64,000 nt of DNA from Labilibacter sediminis (GCF_005877885.1 NZ_VCHY01000019.1:61740-125739); one strand, 5' to 3'; shown: positions 47,277-57,525, numbered from the stretch's first letter. Notes: generated from the sequence alone by a model not told the origin. Numbers and translations: made by a program.

Positions 47277-47876
47277 GGGCCTATTGCTAAGTAAATATGT
47301 CTTTCATTTACCTAAAGTAGGTTTTGTTGCGGCCTTGCATATATCAACCTTATATTTAGTAGTTAAGCTCGTATTAAATACAAATCCAATACAAATTAAA
47401 CTCGAGTTAAATTCGATATAAATCAAATTTTCATGGACTTTATTACGTATTTAAATCCTATTTTACTATACTTAAATATATAGTAGGTATATTTTGGTAT
47501 GCTAGTTGTCATACTTTAAGGGGTAAGTATAAGAGTCGATTAGTAACATAAAAAGCCATACAATGAACGTAATAGATCCTGCCTAACATTGTGACTTACC
47601 TAAACACAGAAGTTACACGTTATCCGGCTTCATTGTGTACAACCATTCTATCAGGATATAGTCCTATACCCTTTACGTTTTTTTAAAACCAAATAAAAGG
47701 TTTGCCTTCCTTGTGTGTTTTCTCATCAATCGGTTTGGAAGCTATAGTTTTGCCAATCAATCTCTAAAGTCTCATTTTGATGTTTAATTGTATAAATACG
47801 TCACTAGCAGTTTCTAGACATTTTTGCCTTAATGGTCCATGTTTCTTTTATTAGGTTATCAGAAGTAAAGCATATT

Positions 47877-47906
47877 ATTCCGTGAAATTAAAATTTCACT
47901 TGGAAT
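47877..47906. repeat. 30-bp near-perfect palindrome
   Basis: ATTCC-GTGAAATT-AA-AATTTCAC-TT-GGAAT. It lies about 270 bp before the first DUF1254 gene. It could be a protein-binding site or a relic; no promoter is attached. Confidence 0.55.
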
Positions 47907-48178
47907 GATGGATCTCCGGGATAATGAATAAGTATCTGTCATTTTAAAGATAGGTTATCATCCCATTTTAGTTCTTGCTTCTTATAGTGCTTTAATAGGT
48001 GAAGATGTAGGGTTAATTATAATTTGGGAGTGTTTTGTCAAAAAAAAACAAGGTTTCGAATAATAATCAATTTGTATCGAAAAGTAGAATTGACATTATT
48101 GTATAACTTTTCTAAATTAACGAACGGAGTATTGAATATTTCTAAATGCTGCCTTTAAATCCTACTAACCTAATTCAA

Positions 48179-49390
48179 ATGAAAAAACAGATTCAACTTT
48201 CAATTGCTGCAATATTAACCATTTGTATGATGGCCTGCGGTACAAAAGCCAAAAAGGAAGCTGACAAAATACAAAAAACAAAAGTTTTAAGTACAACATC
48301 TGAAAAACCATCCGATGCCGATCTTATAGCATTTAAGGTGTATCATCATATGCGGTATATGGTTACTACAGCAGAGCAAGCCGGTGGTACCAATAGGCTA
48401 TTGCACACCAAAAAACTACCTACCGAAGGAACTGATCCAGTTGTAACACCGGCATTAGACCATATTTATTCCAAAGTGGTCATTGATCTTACCGAAGGGC
48501 CGGTAACTGTGGAATACCCTGAGATTACAGATGGTCGCTATTGGTCTATTCATATTACTGACCAGGAGCATTACACCATTTTTGATGAAATACACCCTAA
48601 AGGTAAATATACGTTTGTTCGCAAAGGAAAAGATATGGAAGTTCCTGAAGGTTCAACTGTAATCGAAAGCCCGGGCGATTACCCTCACCTTTTTATAAGA
48701 ATTCAGGTAAGAACTGCAGAAGATATGATAAATGCACATGCTATTCAGGAAAAAATTAAACTAACAAGTGCATCCAGTAAAGAACTTAAAATTGAAAATT
48801 ACATCAAACATACCATAGAAACACATGATGTGTATCCTCAAAACAAGGAAAAACTAGCCTCTAAAATTGATTTTACAAATGAGGATTATCTTAGAGTGAG
48901 TCAATATATAGGTGTAGTAGCGCCTAAGTTTGGGGTTACAGGAAATATTGGAATGTTTGGTCCTATTGATAGCGACGAACCTAACAGCAACGATGCTGAA
49001 TACCGTGCTGCTGCAATTGTTGGACACTTAGGATTCCCGTTACATCATGCTTATTACGGTCCATTCTTTACCAACTGTAACGATAAGATACTCAGTGGTG
49101 ATAATGTAGAAGTTTTCACCCTGCCTTATGAACCTGAGGGAGTAGAATTATTTTGGTCGGTTACCCGATACAGTGCACTTACCAGAAACACTATACCAGG
49201 CAAAAACGATTTGTTCAATGCCTATAATACCAAGCCCGATGCTAATGGTAACATTACCATCACCTTTAGTGCTGAAGATCCGAAGGATGGCACCTACTGG
49301 ATGCCGGTAAATAAAGGCGAACCGTATTATTTTGTTTGTCGCTATTATAAGCCTGATATAAACAATTTACCGAAGAAGCCTTGTAATTAG
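48179..49390 (+). CDS. DUF1254/DUF1214-type lipoprotein, short form (paralog 1)
   Basis: Exported lipoprotein of 403 aa starting at the ATG at 48179; an ATG 33 bases upstream would put 11 residues before the signal. The lipobox is CMMAC. The DUF1254-like half contains VVIDLTEGPVTVEYPEI and DGRYWSIHITDQEHY; the DUF1214 half has GVELFWSVTRYSALTRNTI and a final YWMPVNKGEPYYFVCRYY. It is about 90 residues shorter than the other four paralogs and the most divergent. The family is secreted and has no established activity. A terminator separates it from the sulfatase. Confidence 0.75.
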   Translation: MKKQIQLSIAAILTICMMACGTKAKKEADKIQKTKVLSTTSEKPSDADLIAFKVYHHMRYMVTTAEQAGGTNRLLHTKKLPTEGTDPVVTPALDHIYSKVVIDLTEGPVTVEYPEITDGRYWSIHITDQEHYTIFDEIHPKGKYTFVRKGKDMEVPEGSTVIESPGDYPHLFIRIQVRTAEDMINAHAIQEKIKLTSASSKELKIENYIKHTIETHDVYPQNKEKLASKIDFTNEDYLRVSQYIGVVAPKFGVTGNIGMFGPIDSDEPNSNDAEYRAAAIVGHLGFPLHHAYYGPFFTNCNDKILSGDNVEVFTLPYEPEGVELFWSVTRYSALTRNTIPGKNDLFNAYNTKPDANGNITITFSAEDPKDGTYWMPVNKGEPYYFVCRYYKPDINNLPKKPCN

Positions 49391-49400
49391 TATAGTTTTT

Positions 49401-49438
49401 AAAGCACCTTTTGCTCAAGTAGCAGCAGGTGCTTTTTT
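49401..49438 (+). terminator. terminator after DUF1254 paralog 1
   Basis: Stem AAAGCACCT / AGGTGCTTT (49401-49409 with 49427-49435) followed by T residues. Confidence 0.78.
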
Positions 49439-49473
49439 GATTCAATAATTAGATTAACCTAACTAATAACATT

Positions 49474-50898
49474 ATGAAGCGAGTATTACTAAAATATTTA
49501 CCAACCCTATTAGTGATATTAAGCTGTGGCATGGCCTCGGCTCAAAAAAATGAATCACCAAACATTGTCATTATGCTGGTGGATAACCTCGGTTGGGGCG
49601 AACTGGGTTGTTATGGTGGTGGCAACCTGCGTGGGGCCGAAACACCTCAATTAGACCAATTGTCTTCAGAAGGAATCCGCTTTCAGAATTTTAATGTGGA
49701 GCCCCAATGTACGCCTAGTCGATCTGCTCTCATGACTGGTCGTCATCCCATTCGGTCAGGTACCACGAAAGTGGTGTGGGGTATTCTCTATGGCATGACC
49801 CAATGGGAAGTGACCCTTCCTGAATTGCTTTCTGAAAATGGCTATTCTACCGGCATGTTTGGGAAATGGCATTTGGGAGATACCAAAGGTCGTTTCCCCA
49901 CCGATCAGGGTTTTGATGAGTGGTACGGCATTGCCAATACAACGGATGAATCCGTTTATACCAGCCATTATCAATATGATTCGGAATTATTAAAGCAACC
50001 ATTTATTGTAGAGGCCACAAAAGGGCAAACACCCAAACAAATTAAGCCTTATAACATTGAAACAAGACGGACCATTGACAGTGAGCTGACTGAAAAGACC
50101 ATCAGTTTTATGACGCGAAGTGTGAAAAATAGAAATCCGTTTTTAGCTTTTGTTCCCTTTACACAACCCCATTTGCCAACCTTCCCACATCCCGATTTCG
50201 AAGGAAAAACAGGGAACGGTCATTATGCCGATGTGTTAGCGGAGATTGATTACCGGTCTGGTCAAATTTTAAAAGCCATTGATGACTTGGGTATCAAAGA
50301 GAATACCATAGTGCTTTGGTTAAGTGATAATGGACCCGAAGAAATTGAAGGACACCATGGCACTTCAGGGTATTGGAGAGGAAATTACTTCACGGCTTTA
50401 GAAGGTTCACTGCGTGTGCCGGCTATGATGCGTTGGCCAGGCAAGATACCTGCCGGTAAAGTCACTAATGAAATCATCCACATGGTGGATATCTTACCAA
50501 CGATGGCTTCTTTAGTTGGGGCTGAAACACCTCAAGACAGAATCATCGATGGGGTAGACCAGACGGATTTTCTGTTAGGTAGGCAGGAGCACTCAAACAG
50601 AGAAGGATTTCCAATCTTCAATGGCGATGAGATGTTTGCCTACAAATGGAAAAACTGGAAAATGCACCTCATAGAACTGAACAGTATGTTTGGGGCCCCT
50701 GCCAAATTAAATATGCCGCATTTATATAACCTCATTGAAGATCCTAAAGAGATGTACACGATTGATCAGATTGATATATCAGGAAGTTGGGTCTTCCCGA
50801 TAATGTTTGAGAAAATTGTGAATTTTCAGAAAACATTAATTGAGGAACCTCCCATACAGTTAGGAACACCTGATCCTTATGTACCAATGGAAAAATAA
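49474..50898 (+). CDS. arylsulfatase-type sulfatase, secreted
   Basis: Sulfatase of the alkaline-phosphatase fold (S1 type), 474 aa. A signal peptide ends near Ala23 (GMASAQ). The calcium site begins VDNLGWGELGCYG (Asp37). The activation motif is C79-T-P-S-R83, so Cys79 should be turned to formylglycine; MTGRHP follows. HLGDTKGRFPTDQGFDEWYG, TQPHLPTFPH and LWLSDNGPEE are further conserved blocks. It hydrolyses sulfate esters in the periplasm or at the surface; substrate unknown. It leads a probable operon: acyltransferase-like gene 12 bp downstream, then a DUF1254 lipoprotein and an Omp85-type barrel. A sulfatase-maturase gene is not in the window. Confidence 0.93.
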   Translation: MKRVLLKYLPTLLVILSCGMASAQKNESPNIVIMLVDNLGWGELGCYGGGNLRGAETPQLDQLSSEGIRFQNFNVEPQCTPSRSALMTGRHPIRSGTTKVVWGILYGMTQWEVTLPELLSENGYSTGMFGKWHLGDTKGRFPTDQGFDEWYGIANTTDESVYTSHYQYDSELLKQPFIVEATKGQTPKQIKPYNIETRRTIDSELTEKTISFMTRSVKNRNPFLAFVPFTQPHLPTFPHPDFEGKTGNGHYADVLAEIDYRSGQILKAIDDLGIKENTIVLWLSDNGPEEIEGHHGTSGYWRGNYFTALEGSLRVPAMMRWPGKIPAGKVTNEIIHMVDILPTMASLVGAETPQDRIIDGVDQTDFLLGRQEHSNREGFPIFNGDEMFAYKWKNWKMHLIELNSMFGAPAKLNMPHLYNLIEDPKEMYTIDQIDISGSWVFPIMFEKIVNFQKTLIEEPPIQLGTPDPYVPMEK

Positions 50899-50910
50899 AA
50901 CACCATTACG

Positions 50911-52113
50911 ATGCGAATAAAATTACTGAAGTTTGAAAAAACTGAAATGATGCGCGAAAACAGCATCACCAAAGTCTGTTTTTTCGAAGGTAATAACGAT
51001 AAGGTTTATGCTGATGTTAAGGAAAGAGTGCTTAAGCTTTTAGAACTCAATCCCTGGCTGGCATCCAGGCTCATTAAAGCGAATAAAGAAGTAATGATGG
51101 AGTTTGATGAAACCAAAACTCCGGTAGAACTCATTGACCAAATACTGTTTCAGGATAATGAAATGTGTATTGATGAATCAATGGAATATGCGCAAATGCA
51201 GAAAGCTATTGAAAAGCATGTGGTAAGTACGGGTAATAAACTGTTAAAGACCGGTGATTTTGTTTTCCGGGTAACCCTCATTTCTCATGAAATCAACAAT
51301 ACTTCAGGACTTGCATTAATCTTCTCACTCTCGCATGTGCCGGCCGATGGCTATACCTATTATAAGTTACTAAATGCCTTTTTCGATCCGGCTCAAATGA
51401 CGGCCATGAATTACACCCGTAATTTTGAAGCGGTAGGTAAAATTGAAGCATTCATCGGGAAAACAAACTACCGATTTACTTCATCGGCACCCATGATCGT
51501 GAATGTCCTAAAGAATCTGCTATTCGGAAAAAAGGTAGAGTATTTCTCTCGCTTTGTGGATGAAGAAAAAGTGGGGACCATCAAAGATGCTTATGCAGCG
51601 GATGAGAAAAGCGAATTTCCTTTTATATCCACCAACGATGTCATCACCTCTAGCCATTGTAATGCAACTAGCAGTCGCTTGTGTCTATCGGCCATTAATT
51701 TGCGTAACCGTATTGAAGGCATGGGAAGCGAAGATGCCGGGAATTACGAGTTTGTGCTCTTATTGGATCAAAAACATGCTGGTACCTCTGAAGCTATAAG
51801 ACGAACCTTATCGAGCAAAGGCCAATTTGAACCTAACGATGGCAAGTTGCCAGGTGTACTGGAAGCTTTAAAGTGTAACATTACATTGGTCACCAATGCT
51901 TCCAGCTTTATAGAAGATTATAAATTGAGTGAATTGAAGCAGATACTGCACCTACCAATTTTTAACCCCAAAAGCATTTTCTGTGATTTCGCTGCTATTT
52001 ATAAAGCCAAAGATGGCAGGCGGGCTATCATGTTTTTTGGAAAAAAGACCTCTGTAACGCACTATCTGGCCAACACTGAGCTGGGTGAAACGGTATGTGA
52101 AAGTTTATTTTAA
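50911..52113 (+). CDS. HxxxDG acyltransferase-like protein (CAT / condensation superfamily)
   Basis: Cytoplasmic-looking protein of 400 aa without a signal peptide. The clearest motif is FSLSHVPADGYTYYKLLNAFF, with H-V-P-A-D-G equal to the HxxxDG catalytic motif of the chloramphenicol acetyltransferase / BAHD / condensation-domain superfamily. Upstream is LLELNPWLASRLIK, which resembles the N-terminal LNPxLxxRL pattern in these enzymes, and the C-terminus has a DFAAIYKAKDGRRAIMFFGKK stretch where BAHD enzymes have DFGWG. It probably transfers an acyl group between a carrier (CoA or a lipid) and an acceptor. It sits between a sulfatase and a DUF1254 gene. The family call is moderately certain, the substrate unknown. 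Confidence 0.68.
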   Translation: MRIKLLKFEKTEMMRENSITKVCFFEGNNDKVYADVKERVLKLLELNPWLASRLIKANKEVMMEFDETKTPVELIDQILFQDNEMCIDESMEYAQMQKAIEKHVVSTGNKLLKTGDFVFRVTLISHEINNTSGLALIFSLSHVPADGYTYYKLLNAFFDPAQMTAMNYTRNFEAVGKIEAFIGKTNYRFTSSAPMIVNVLKNLLFGKKVEYFSRFVDEEKVGTIKDAYAADEKSEFPFISTNDVITSSHCNATSSRLCLSAINLRNRIEGMGSEDAGNYEFVLLLDQKHAGTSEAIRRTLSSKGQFEPNDGKLPGVLEALKCNITLVTNASSFIEDYKLSELKQILHLPIFNPKSIFCDFAAIYKAKDGRRAIMFFGKKTSVTHYLANTELGETVCESLF

Positions 52114-52151
52114 AAAGAGCTAATTATTATTAACCATTAAAAAACTATGAA

Positions 52152-53615
52152 ATGAAATTATTAACTATTCTCAGTTTGATTGTAATTCTGGCAACATCGT
52201 GTAATAATCAAAAATATACTAAAGAAAAGAAAGCATGTTCCGAATCGAAATCTAAAGTCAATACCATTGCCCTTGCCGAAGGCGCCATCATGCATCCCGA
52301 GTATGTGAAATCCGTTGGAAAAATGGCTTATATATGGGGGTGGCCCATGGTAAACATGATGAATCGTCGTGCAACCATTACACAAGCACCAGAGCCGGGG
52401 TTACTTGGAGGCGTTATGCCGGTTGCTCCAATGGGACAGTTAGCCATGTTAAACGACTATGTTAAGCCGGCTCAGCGATTTGTTGCTTGTCCAAATCAGG
52501 ATGTGGCTTATGGATTGGCTATTTTTGCACTTAAGGATAATCCTTCAGTTATCCAGGTTCCGGACTTTGGTGACAGGTTTTGGGTTTATGCTCTTTATGA
52601 TGCCAGAACAGATCAGTTTGGTCAAATGGGTAAACCATATGATACAAAGCCCGGTTTCTACTTATTGGTAGGTCCGGATTGGGAAGGAGAAAAACCTGAG
52701 GGAATTACAGAAGTGATTCGATCAAACACTGAACTTGCATTGGCAGGGCCAAGAGTTTTTATGGATGACACCGATGAAGACAGAACTGCAATTAAGCCTT
52801 TAGTCAATCAAATATTGATTTATCCATTGTCAGAATTCGACGGGACAATGAAAACCAAAGATTGGGATGAATTACCTCACTTTCCGGTACCACAAACCGA
52901 TGAGGAAAACAAATGGGTGGTTTCTGAAGCATTTTTCGATCAACTGCCGGGAGTAATGGATTTAGTGCCTCCAATGCCGGGAGAAGAAGCACTTTATGCA
53001 TCTATTCGTCAGGTACTGGCTGCAGCTGAAAAAGATCCTGAACTTAAAAAAGCCTTAGTTGAAGTGGCTGTTGAAACCGAGAAAGAAGTTATATCTCCAA
53101 TGTTCAAGTGGAAATATAATGGGATACCGGCCGGAAATGGTTGGAACCGTTCATTTAACAATGCACAATGGGGATTTGATTACTTAATGCGTACAAGTAC
53201 AGCGCGTTCAAATATGTTTGATAATCGCCCAACTGAAACACAGTATTTTTATACTGACAATGATTCAGAAGGGAATCAGTTGGCCAGTAAAAGTCAATAT
53301 TCAGTTACATTCCCCGCAGGACAATTACCTCCGGTCAATGGCTTTTGGTCGTTAACCTTATATAATAAGCATCATTTTTTTACACCTAACGAATTAAATC
53401 GTTATTCATTGGGAACAAAAAATAAAACCTTAGTCTATAATGAAGATGGTTCATTAACCCTTTATGCAGGAGGAAATGCACCAGACGGGGATATGGAAGC
53501 AAACTGGCTCCCTGCACCTGGCGAAACATTCTCTTTATATATACGCAGTTACTGGGGTAAAGAAGCAATTCTAGATCGTTCATGGACACCTCCTGCTATT
53601 GAACCAGTGAAATAA
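52152..53615 (+). CDS. DUF1254/DUF1214 lipoprotein (paralog 2)
   Basis: Exported lipoprotein of 487 aa with lipobox LATSC. The DUF1254 domain covers residues about 50-190 ([15 protein letters not shown], then [38 protein letters not shown] and FYLLVGPDW). DUF1214 follows near the C-terminus: [25 protein letters not shown], then [34 protein letters not shown]. These two domains form a two-part beta fold in known homologs. It is 38 bp downstream of the acyltransferase-like gene in the same operon. No catalytic residues can be proposed. Confidence 0.85.
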   Translation: MKLLTILSLIVILATSCNNQKYTKEKKACSESKSKVNTIALAEGAIMHPEYVKSVGKMAYIWGWPMVNMMNRRATITQAPEPGLLGGVMPVAPMGQLAMLNDYVKPAQRFVACPNQDVAYGLAIFALKDNPSVIQVPDFGDRFWVYALYDARTDQFGQMGKPYDTKPGFYLLVGPDWEGEKPEGITEVIRSNTELALAGPRVFMDDTDEDRTAIKPLVNQILIYPLSEFDGTMKTKDWDELPHFPVPQTDEENKWVVSEAFFDQLPGVMDLVPPMPGEEALYASIRQVLAAAEKDPELKKALVEVAVETEKEVISPMFKWKYNGIPAGNGWNRSFNNAQWGFDYLMRTSTARSNMFDNRPTETQYFYTDNDSEGNQLASKSQYSVTFPAGQLPPVNGFWSLTLYNKHHFFTPNELNRYSLGTKNKTLVYNEDGSLTLYAGGNAPDGDMEANWLPAPGETFSLYIRSYWGKEAILDRSWTPPAIEPVK

Positions 53616-53678
53616 ACGTACGTTTTAAACCTTACAAGTTTCAAATCCTGTCAGGTTTATACTAAACAATCTAAAACA

Positions 53679-54773
53679 ATGATGAAGAAATTACTATTTG
53701 CACTAAGCATCGTTTTTTTAACCCAAACTATGGGCTTTGCACAAGCACCTGTTAAAGAAACGGCTGAAACTGACAGCACTAAACAAACCTTTTGGAAAAA
53801 GCATAACGTTAATTTTGCGGCTGTACCGGTAATTAGCTACGACCCGGCATTGGGATTTAATATGGCTGCGCTTACTAATGTTTTTTTTGATGTCAATCCT
53901 AATGATACCATTTCTCCTCTTTCCATGGCAGGTGCGATGGTAGGGTATACAACAAATAAGTCCTGGTACTGGGCATTATATACAAAGATGTATTTTGATG
54001 AGGATAATTATCGTTTAACATTAGCCTATGGTGATGCATCGGTTAATTTTCAGTATCAAGAACCTGGATATGACGAATTTATTAATTTTAACTCCCTGCA
54101 TGATATCTTTGTGATTGAAGCGCAATGCCGGGTGTATAAACGCTGGTATTTGGGAGCAAAATACTTCAATCAAAAAATAATGACCAGCTTTGATATTGAA
54201 GGTGCTGAAGCCGAAAAGAAAAACATGACCCATTGGGGCTTGGTGATCTCACACGATTCTCGTGACTTCATCTATAATCCGCACAGTGGTGACTACCTTA
54301 ACTTTAAAACTGGCCACTATCGTGATGCCTGGGGTTCTGACTATAAATTCGATAAATATGAATTTGATTTCACTAAGTTTTTTGGTCTGAGCAAAAAGGA
54401 AGTGATTGCCACCCGTGCAACAGCCTTAATTGCTACCGGAGATGTGCCTTTTGAAGGGCAGTACGTAGTAGGTCGCGATGATATTCGTGGTTATACCAAT
54501 GGTAAACACCGTGCTGAACAGGTGTATAACCTTCAGGCCGAATACCGCTATAACTTCTACAAGAAGTGGGGGATGGTTGGTTTTGCTGGTGTAGCAACAG
54601 CAGTAAACAGCCCTGGCGAAATTAAGTTTAAAGACCTGTTACCAGGAGCCGGTGTGGGTGTTCGTTACATGGCCATTCCATCTGAAAAAATTAACATAGG
54701 TGTGGATGTGGCCGTTGGTCAGGATGATTGGGGGCTCTACTTCCGTATTGCGGAGACCTTTGGGGATAAGTAA
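53679..54773 (+). CDS. Omp85/BamA-type outer membrane beta-barrel protein
   Basis: Barrel-only member of the surface-antigen (Omp85) family, 364 aa. A signal peptide ends near QTMGFAQ. The protein lacks POTRA domains and goes directly into barrel strands (NVNFAAVPVISYDPALGFNMAAL). The diagnostic L6 motif is VVGRDDIRGYTNGKHR (VRGY-type). It ends in a strand with terminal phenylalanine-containing sequence YFRIAETFGDK. Such small relatives may move lipids or proteins through the outer membrane. It is the last gene of the sulfatase operon, ended by a hairpin terminator, so it is a candidate export route for whatever this cluster makes or handles. Confidence 0.83.
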   Translation: MMKKLLFALSIVFLTQTMGFAQAPVKETAETDSTKQTFWKKHNVNFAAVPVISYDPALGFNMAALTNVFFDVNPNDTISPLSMAGAMVGYTTNKSWYWALYTKMYFDEDNYRLTLAYGDASVNFQYQEPGYDEFINFNSLHDIFVIEAQCRVYKRWYLGAKYFNQKIMTSFDIEGAEAEKKNMTHWGLVISHDSRDFIYNPHSGDYLNFKTGHYRDAWGSDYKFDKYEFDFTKFFGLSKKEVIATRATALIATGDVPFEGQYVVGRDDIRGYTNGKHRAEQVYNLQAEYRYNFYKKWGMVGFAGVATAVNSPGEIKFKDLLPGAGVGVRYMAIPSEKINIGVDVAVGQDDWGLYFRIAETFGDK

Positions 54774-54789
54774 TGCTAGAAAAAATGCA

Positions 54790-54831
54790 ATGGATACCGA
54801 TTACTAAAACTTTTATTGTATCGGTATTCAT
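54790..54831 (+). terminator. terminator of the sulfatase operon
   Basis: Stem ATGGATACCGAT / ATCGGTATTCAT with one G-U pair (arms near 54790-54801 and 54820-54831), followed by a T-rich stretch. Confidence 0.65.
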
Positions 54832-55054
54832 TTGTATCATTTTCATTGCCTAAACCCTACTGATTGTATTCTGATTGTTCTTTCATTTATTAAGCAAATG
54901 TAATTTTCAGAATTCCCCCTCACTCCTGCCCCTATTCCTTATTGGAATAACTCTAATACTATATAAAAAAACTCTTAATCAAATTAAACACATTATTATG
55001 CATTTAACTAACAACTTCCCAAACACATCTGTACAAAAAATTAATGTGCTTAAA

Positions 55055-55819
55055 ATGTACGCTATTCGAACCCTACTATGCCTTGCCATAAGCCTAATGG
55101 TTATACCAACAATGGCACAAGACCAACCGGGAAAAGAGAAAAAATGGAAATTTGTAGCAGCCCCTTATCTTCTGTTTCCAGGCATGAATGGTGATGCAGG
55201 CATAGGCCCTCTGGAGGCCGGTGTGGATGTTAGTGCCAGTGATATCTTCAGCAACCTTGATTTTGGCGCGATGCTCTATTTCGAAGCTCAAAACGACCAA
55301 TGGGCTATCATCTTCGATGGACTTTATATGAATCTCAGTAAAGATGGTAGAACTCGGATATTAGATCGAAAAACTTCGGTGGGCATGGATCAACTGGGCA
55401 TAACAGTAACCGGTTTATATCGCATAAATTCCTGGGCCGAAGCCGGACTTGGTGGACGAATCAACTCCATTGGCTCATCCTTATACATAGCCCCGGGCGA
55501 AGGGGGGATACTTGAAGGTCAAGATCGCTCAATGAATGAAACCTGGTTTGACCTGATTATTGCAGCACGTGTGATGACGCGCTTTAATGAAAGCAACTGG
55601 CGATTAGGTTTATCAACCGATATCGGTGGTTTTGGCCTTGGATCTGATTTCGCCTGGCAAATTCATCCCTTTGCAGGTTATCAAATTTCTAAATTGATAG
55701 AAGTAGATGTAGCGTACCGTTGGCTGGGTATGAAATATGAGAATGGCAGTGGAACCGATCGCTTCCTGTATGATATTGTTACTTCCGGTCCTGAAATAGG
55801 GATTTTATTTCACTTTTAG
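55055..55819 (+). CDS. outer membrane beta-barrel protein (unknown family)
   Basis: The ATG at 55055 begins an ideal signal peptide (MYAIRTLLCLAISLMVIPTMAQ); ATG at 54998 is an alternative with 19 extra residues. The mature protein is about 233 aa with alternating beta strands (WKFVAAPYLLFPGMNG, LDFGAMLYFEAQNDQWAIIFDGLYMNL, WFDLIIAARVMTRF) and a C-terminal strand ending in Phe (GPEIGILFHF), typical of proteins folded by BAM. It is an 8-10 strand barrel of unknown role. The context suggests it belongs to the DUF1254 island, possibly as a pore or surface anchor. Confidence 0.75.
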   Translation: MYAIRTLLCLAISLMVIPTMAQDQPGKEKKWKFVAAPYLLFPGMNGDAGIGPLEAGVDVSASDIFSNLDFGAMLYFEAQNDQWAIIFDGLYMNLSKDGRTRILDRKTSVGMDQLGITVTGLYRINSWAEAGLGGRINSIGSSLYIAPGEGGILEGQDRSMNETWFDLIIAARVMTRFNESNWRLGLSTDIGGFGLGSDFAWQIHPFAGYQISKLIEVDVAYRWLGMKYENGSGTDRFLYDIVTSGPEIGILFHF

Positions 55820-55835
55820 GGAGTAGGAGATTATT

Positions 55836-55906
55836 TCACGCAGATTTGACTTCGTCGATCTTTGATTCGCAGAATGTCGCAGAACGTACTATTGTTTCAC
55901 GCGGAT
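55836..55906. repeat. degraded cacgcagat-type repeat
   Basis: TTTCACGCAGAT near 55835 and a second TTTCACGCGGAT near 55895, with CGCAGAA units between. It lacks the complementary CTGCGTGAGA arm seen in the other copies. Confidence 0.45.
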
Positions 55907-56016
55907 AACCCGGATCCGGGAGGGATTAAACAACAATAGCCGTCCCGATAAAAAGGCACGGTAACCAATGTGAAGACTTAACCAGAATCCTGATAAGGTT
56001 CAATAACTAATAACAT

Positions 56017-57525
56017 ATGAATAAGAACCTAACACTGCTAATTGGATGCATATTCTTAATAGGAAGTTATGGATACGCGCAGAAAGCTCCAAAAGCAAAG
56101 TACTCAGCCAATGTACCGGAGAATATACTTACTCCGGACAAAGTAGAAACAGAGTTATTAGGAGCCCTCGAATTTTCTGATGGTATGCCCGGAGATGCGA
56201 CTGTCAACAAAGTCTATGACTTCCTGGATATTTCCCGTGGCGTACAAGCATTTCTGAACGGTATGCCGGCGGCTTCAATACAAGCCATGCTCGAAGGATT
56301 AAAAGATGCTGGTTTAGAGCCTGGCGACATAGGGATTTGTGAAAGTTTAATGGATGCACGCACCTTGTTTTTAACCCCAAATTCTACCACACAATATATT
56401 ACAGGCGAAATAGATTTAAAAGATGGCCCTGTAGTTATGGAGATTGGTGCACCGGTTTTAGGGTGTATTGATGATGCTTTTTTTCGCTATGTAAGCGATA
56501 TCGGTTTAACCGGGCCCGACAGAGGAGCTGGAGGAAAGTATCTTTTTGTTGGACCCGGATACGAAGGAGAAATTCCTGAGGGCTATATTGTAGTCCATTC
56601 AGCTACATACAAAAACTGGTTGTTGCTGCGTGCCTTTGTCAACGATGGGGATTTAAAAGCTTCTGTTGATCAGTTTAAAAATAACTATAAAAGTTATCCG
56701 TTGGCACAAGCTGATAATCCACCTGAACAGAAATTTGTAGATCTGTCCGGAATGCAGTTCAATACAATCCATGCCAACGATGAGCATTTCTTTGAAGAAC
56801 TAAATAAGGTTGTTCAATACGAACCTGCTGATGCTTTTAATCCTGAACTGGTAGGACTTTTTGCATCGATCGGCATAAAAAAAGGACAACCTTTTGCTCC
56901 TGATGAGCGCATGCAAAAATTGTTAAAAGATGCAGCAGCAATAGCGAATGCATCTGCCCGTGCTATTTGCTTCAGGCCACGTAATAATGACGTCTATTTT
57001 TATCCGGATCGCCAGTGGTATTCTTCCTTTGCAGGAGGCAGCCATGAATTTATGAACAACGGAGAATTGGTGTTGGATGATCGCTCTATGTTTCATTATG
57101 GAGCAACTGTAATTACCCCTTCTATGACATTTGCCAAACCAGGGACGGGATCGGCCTATGCATTTACTCCTCATGATTCAAAGGGTAAATACCTTGATGG
57201 AGGAAAGACTTATAAAATTACTTTGCCTGCTCCTATTCCTGCTAAGGATTTTTGGTCGTTTATGGTTTATTCTACGCAGCACCGCTCTATGTTAGAGACC
57301 AATCAGAAATTTGCAGGGCTGGATAGCAATAACCCATCTGTAAAAGCAAATGAAGATGGTTCCTATACCATGTGGTTTGGCCCTGAGGCACCAGATGGCC
57401 ATGAAGGCAATTGGATTCAAACCATACCGGGTAAAGGATTCTGTGTGATTCTTCGACTTTATGGCCCACTTGAGCCCTGGTACGACAAGACCTGGAAACC
57501 TGGTGATTTTGAATTAGTCGATTAA
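56017..57525 (+). CDS. DUF1254/DUF1214 secreted protein (paralog 3)
   Basis: Secreted protein of 502 aa with a cleaved signal peptide (LIGCIFLIGSYGYAQ); unlike the other paralogs it has no lipobox at the cleavage site. The DUF1254 half shows VYDFLDISRGVQAFLNGMP, LFLTPNSTTQYITGEIDLKDGPVVMEIGAP and GGKYLFVGPGYEGEIPEGY. DUF1214 ends with AKDFWSFMVYSTQHRSMLETNQKFAG, then MWFGPEAPDGHEGNWIQTIPGKGFCVILRLYGPLEPWYDKTW. The last segment is shared almost word for word with paralogs 4 and 5, which places these three in one subgroup. No enzymatic motif is seen. Confidence 0.87.
   Translation: MNKNLTLLIGCIFLIGSYGYAQKAPKAKYSANVPENILTPDKVETELLGALEFSDGMPGDATVNKVYDFLDISRGVQAFLNGMPAASIQAMLEGLKDAGLEPGDIGICESLMDARTLFLTPNSTTQYITGEIDLKDGPVVMEIGAPVLGCIDDAFFRYVSDIGLTGPDRGAGGKYLFVGPGYEGEIPEGYIVVHSATYKNWLLLRAFVNDGDLKASVDQFKNNYKSYPLAQADNPPEQKFVDLSGMQFNTIHANDEHFFEELNKVVQYEPADAFNPELVGLFASIGIKKGQPFAPDERMQKLLKDAAAIANASARAICFRPRNNDVYFYPDRQWYSSFAGGSHEFMNNGELVLDDRSMFHYGATVITPSMTFAKPGTGSAYAFTPHDSKGKYLDGGKTYKITLPAPIPAKDFWSFMVYSTQHRSMLETNQKFAGLDSNNPSVKANEDGSYTMWFGPEAPDGHEGNWIQTIPGKGFCVILRLYGPLEPWYDKTWKPGDFELVD

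Larger units (their letters stand above)
46616..48178. other. 1.5-kb non-coding stretch
   Basis: No ORF of plausible length or composition on either strand. It contains repeat copy 2 (47102-47276) and a palindrome (47877-47906). The rest is AT-rich DNA with many stops; some of it may be decayed gene sequence, but I recognise none. A TTGGGAG at 48024-48030 resembles the motif of the AraC-type promoters, 44 nt before TATCGAAA, which lacks the TTTG. Confidence 0.5.

Noticed and set aside
48024..48082. TTGGGAG followed 44 nt later by TATCGAAA before paralog 1, as a fourth AraC-type promoter
   Set aside because: Spacing matches, but the box lacks TTTG and lies about 100 nt from the ATG, so I do not count it.
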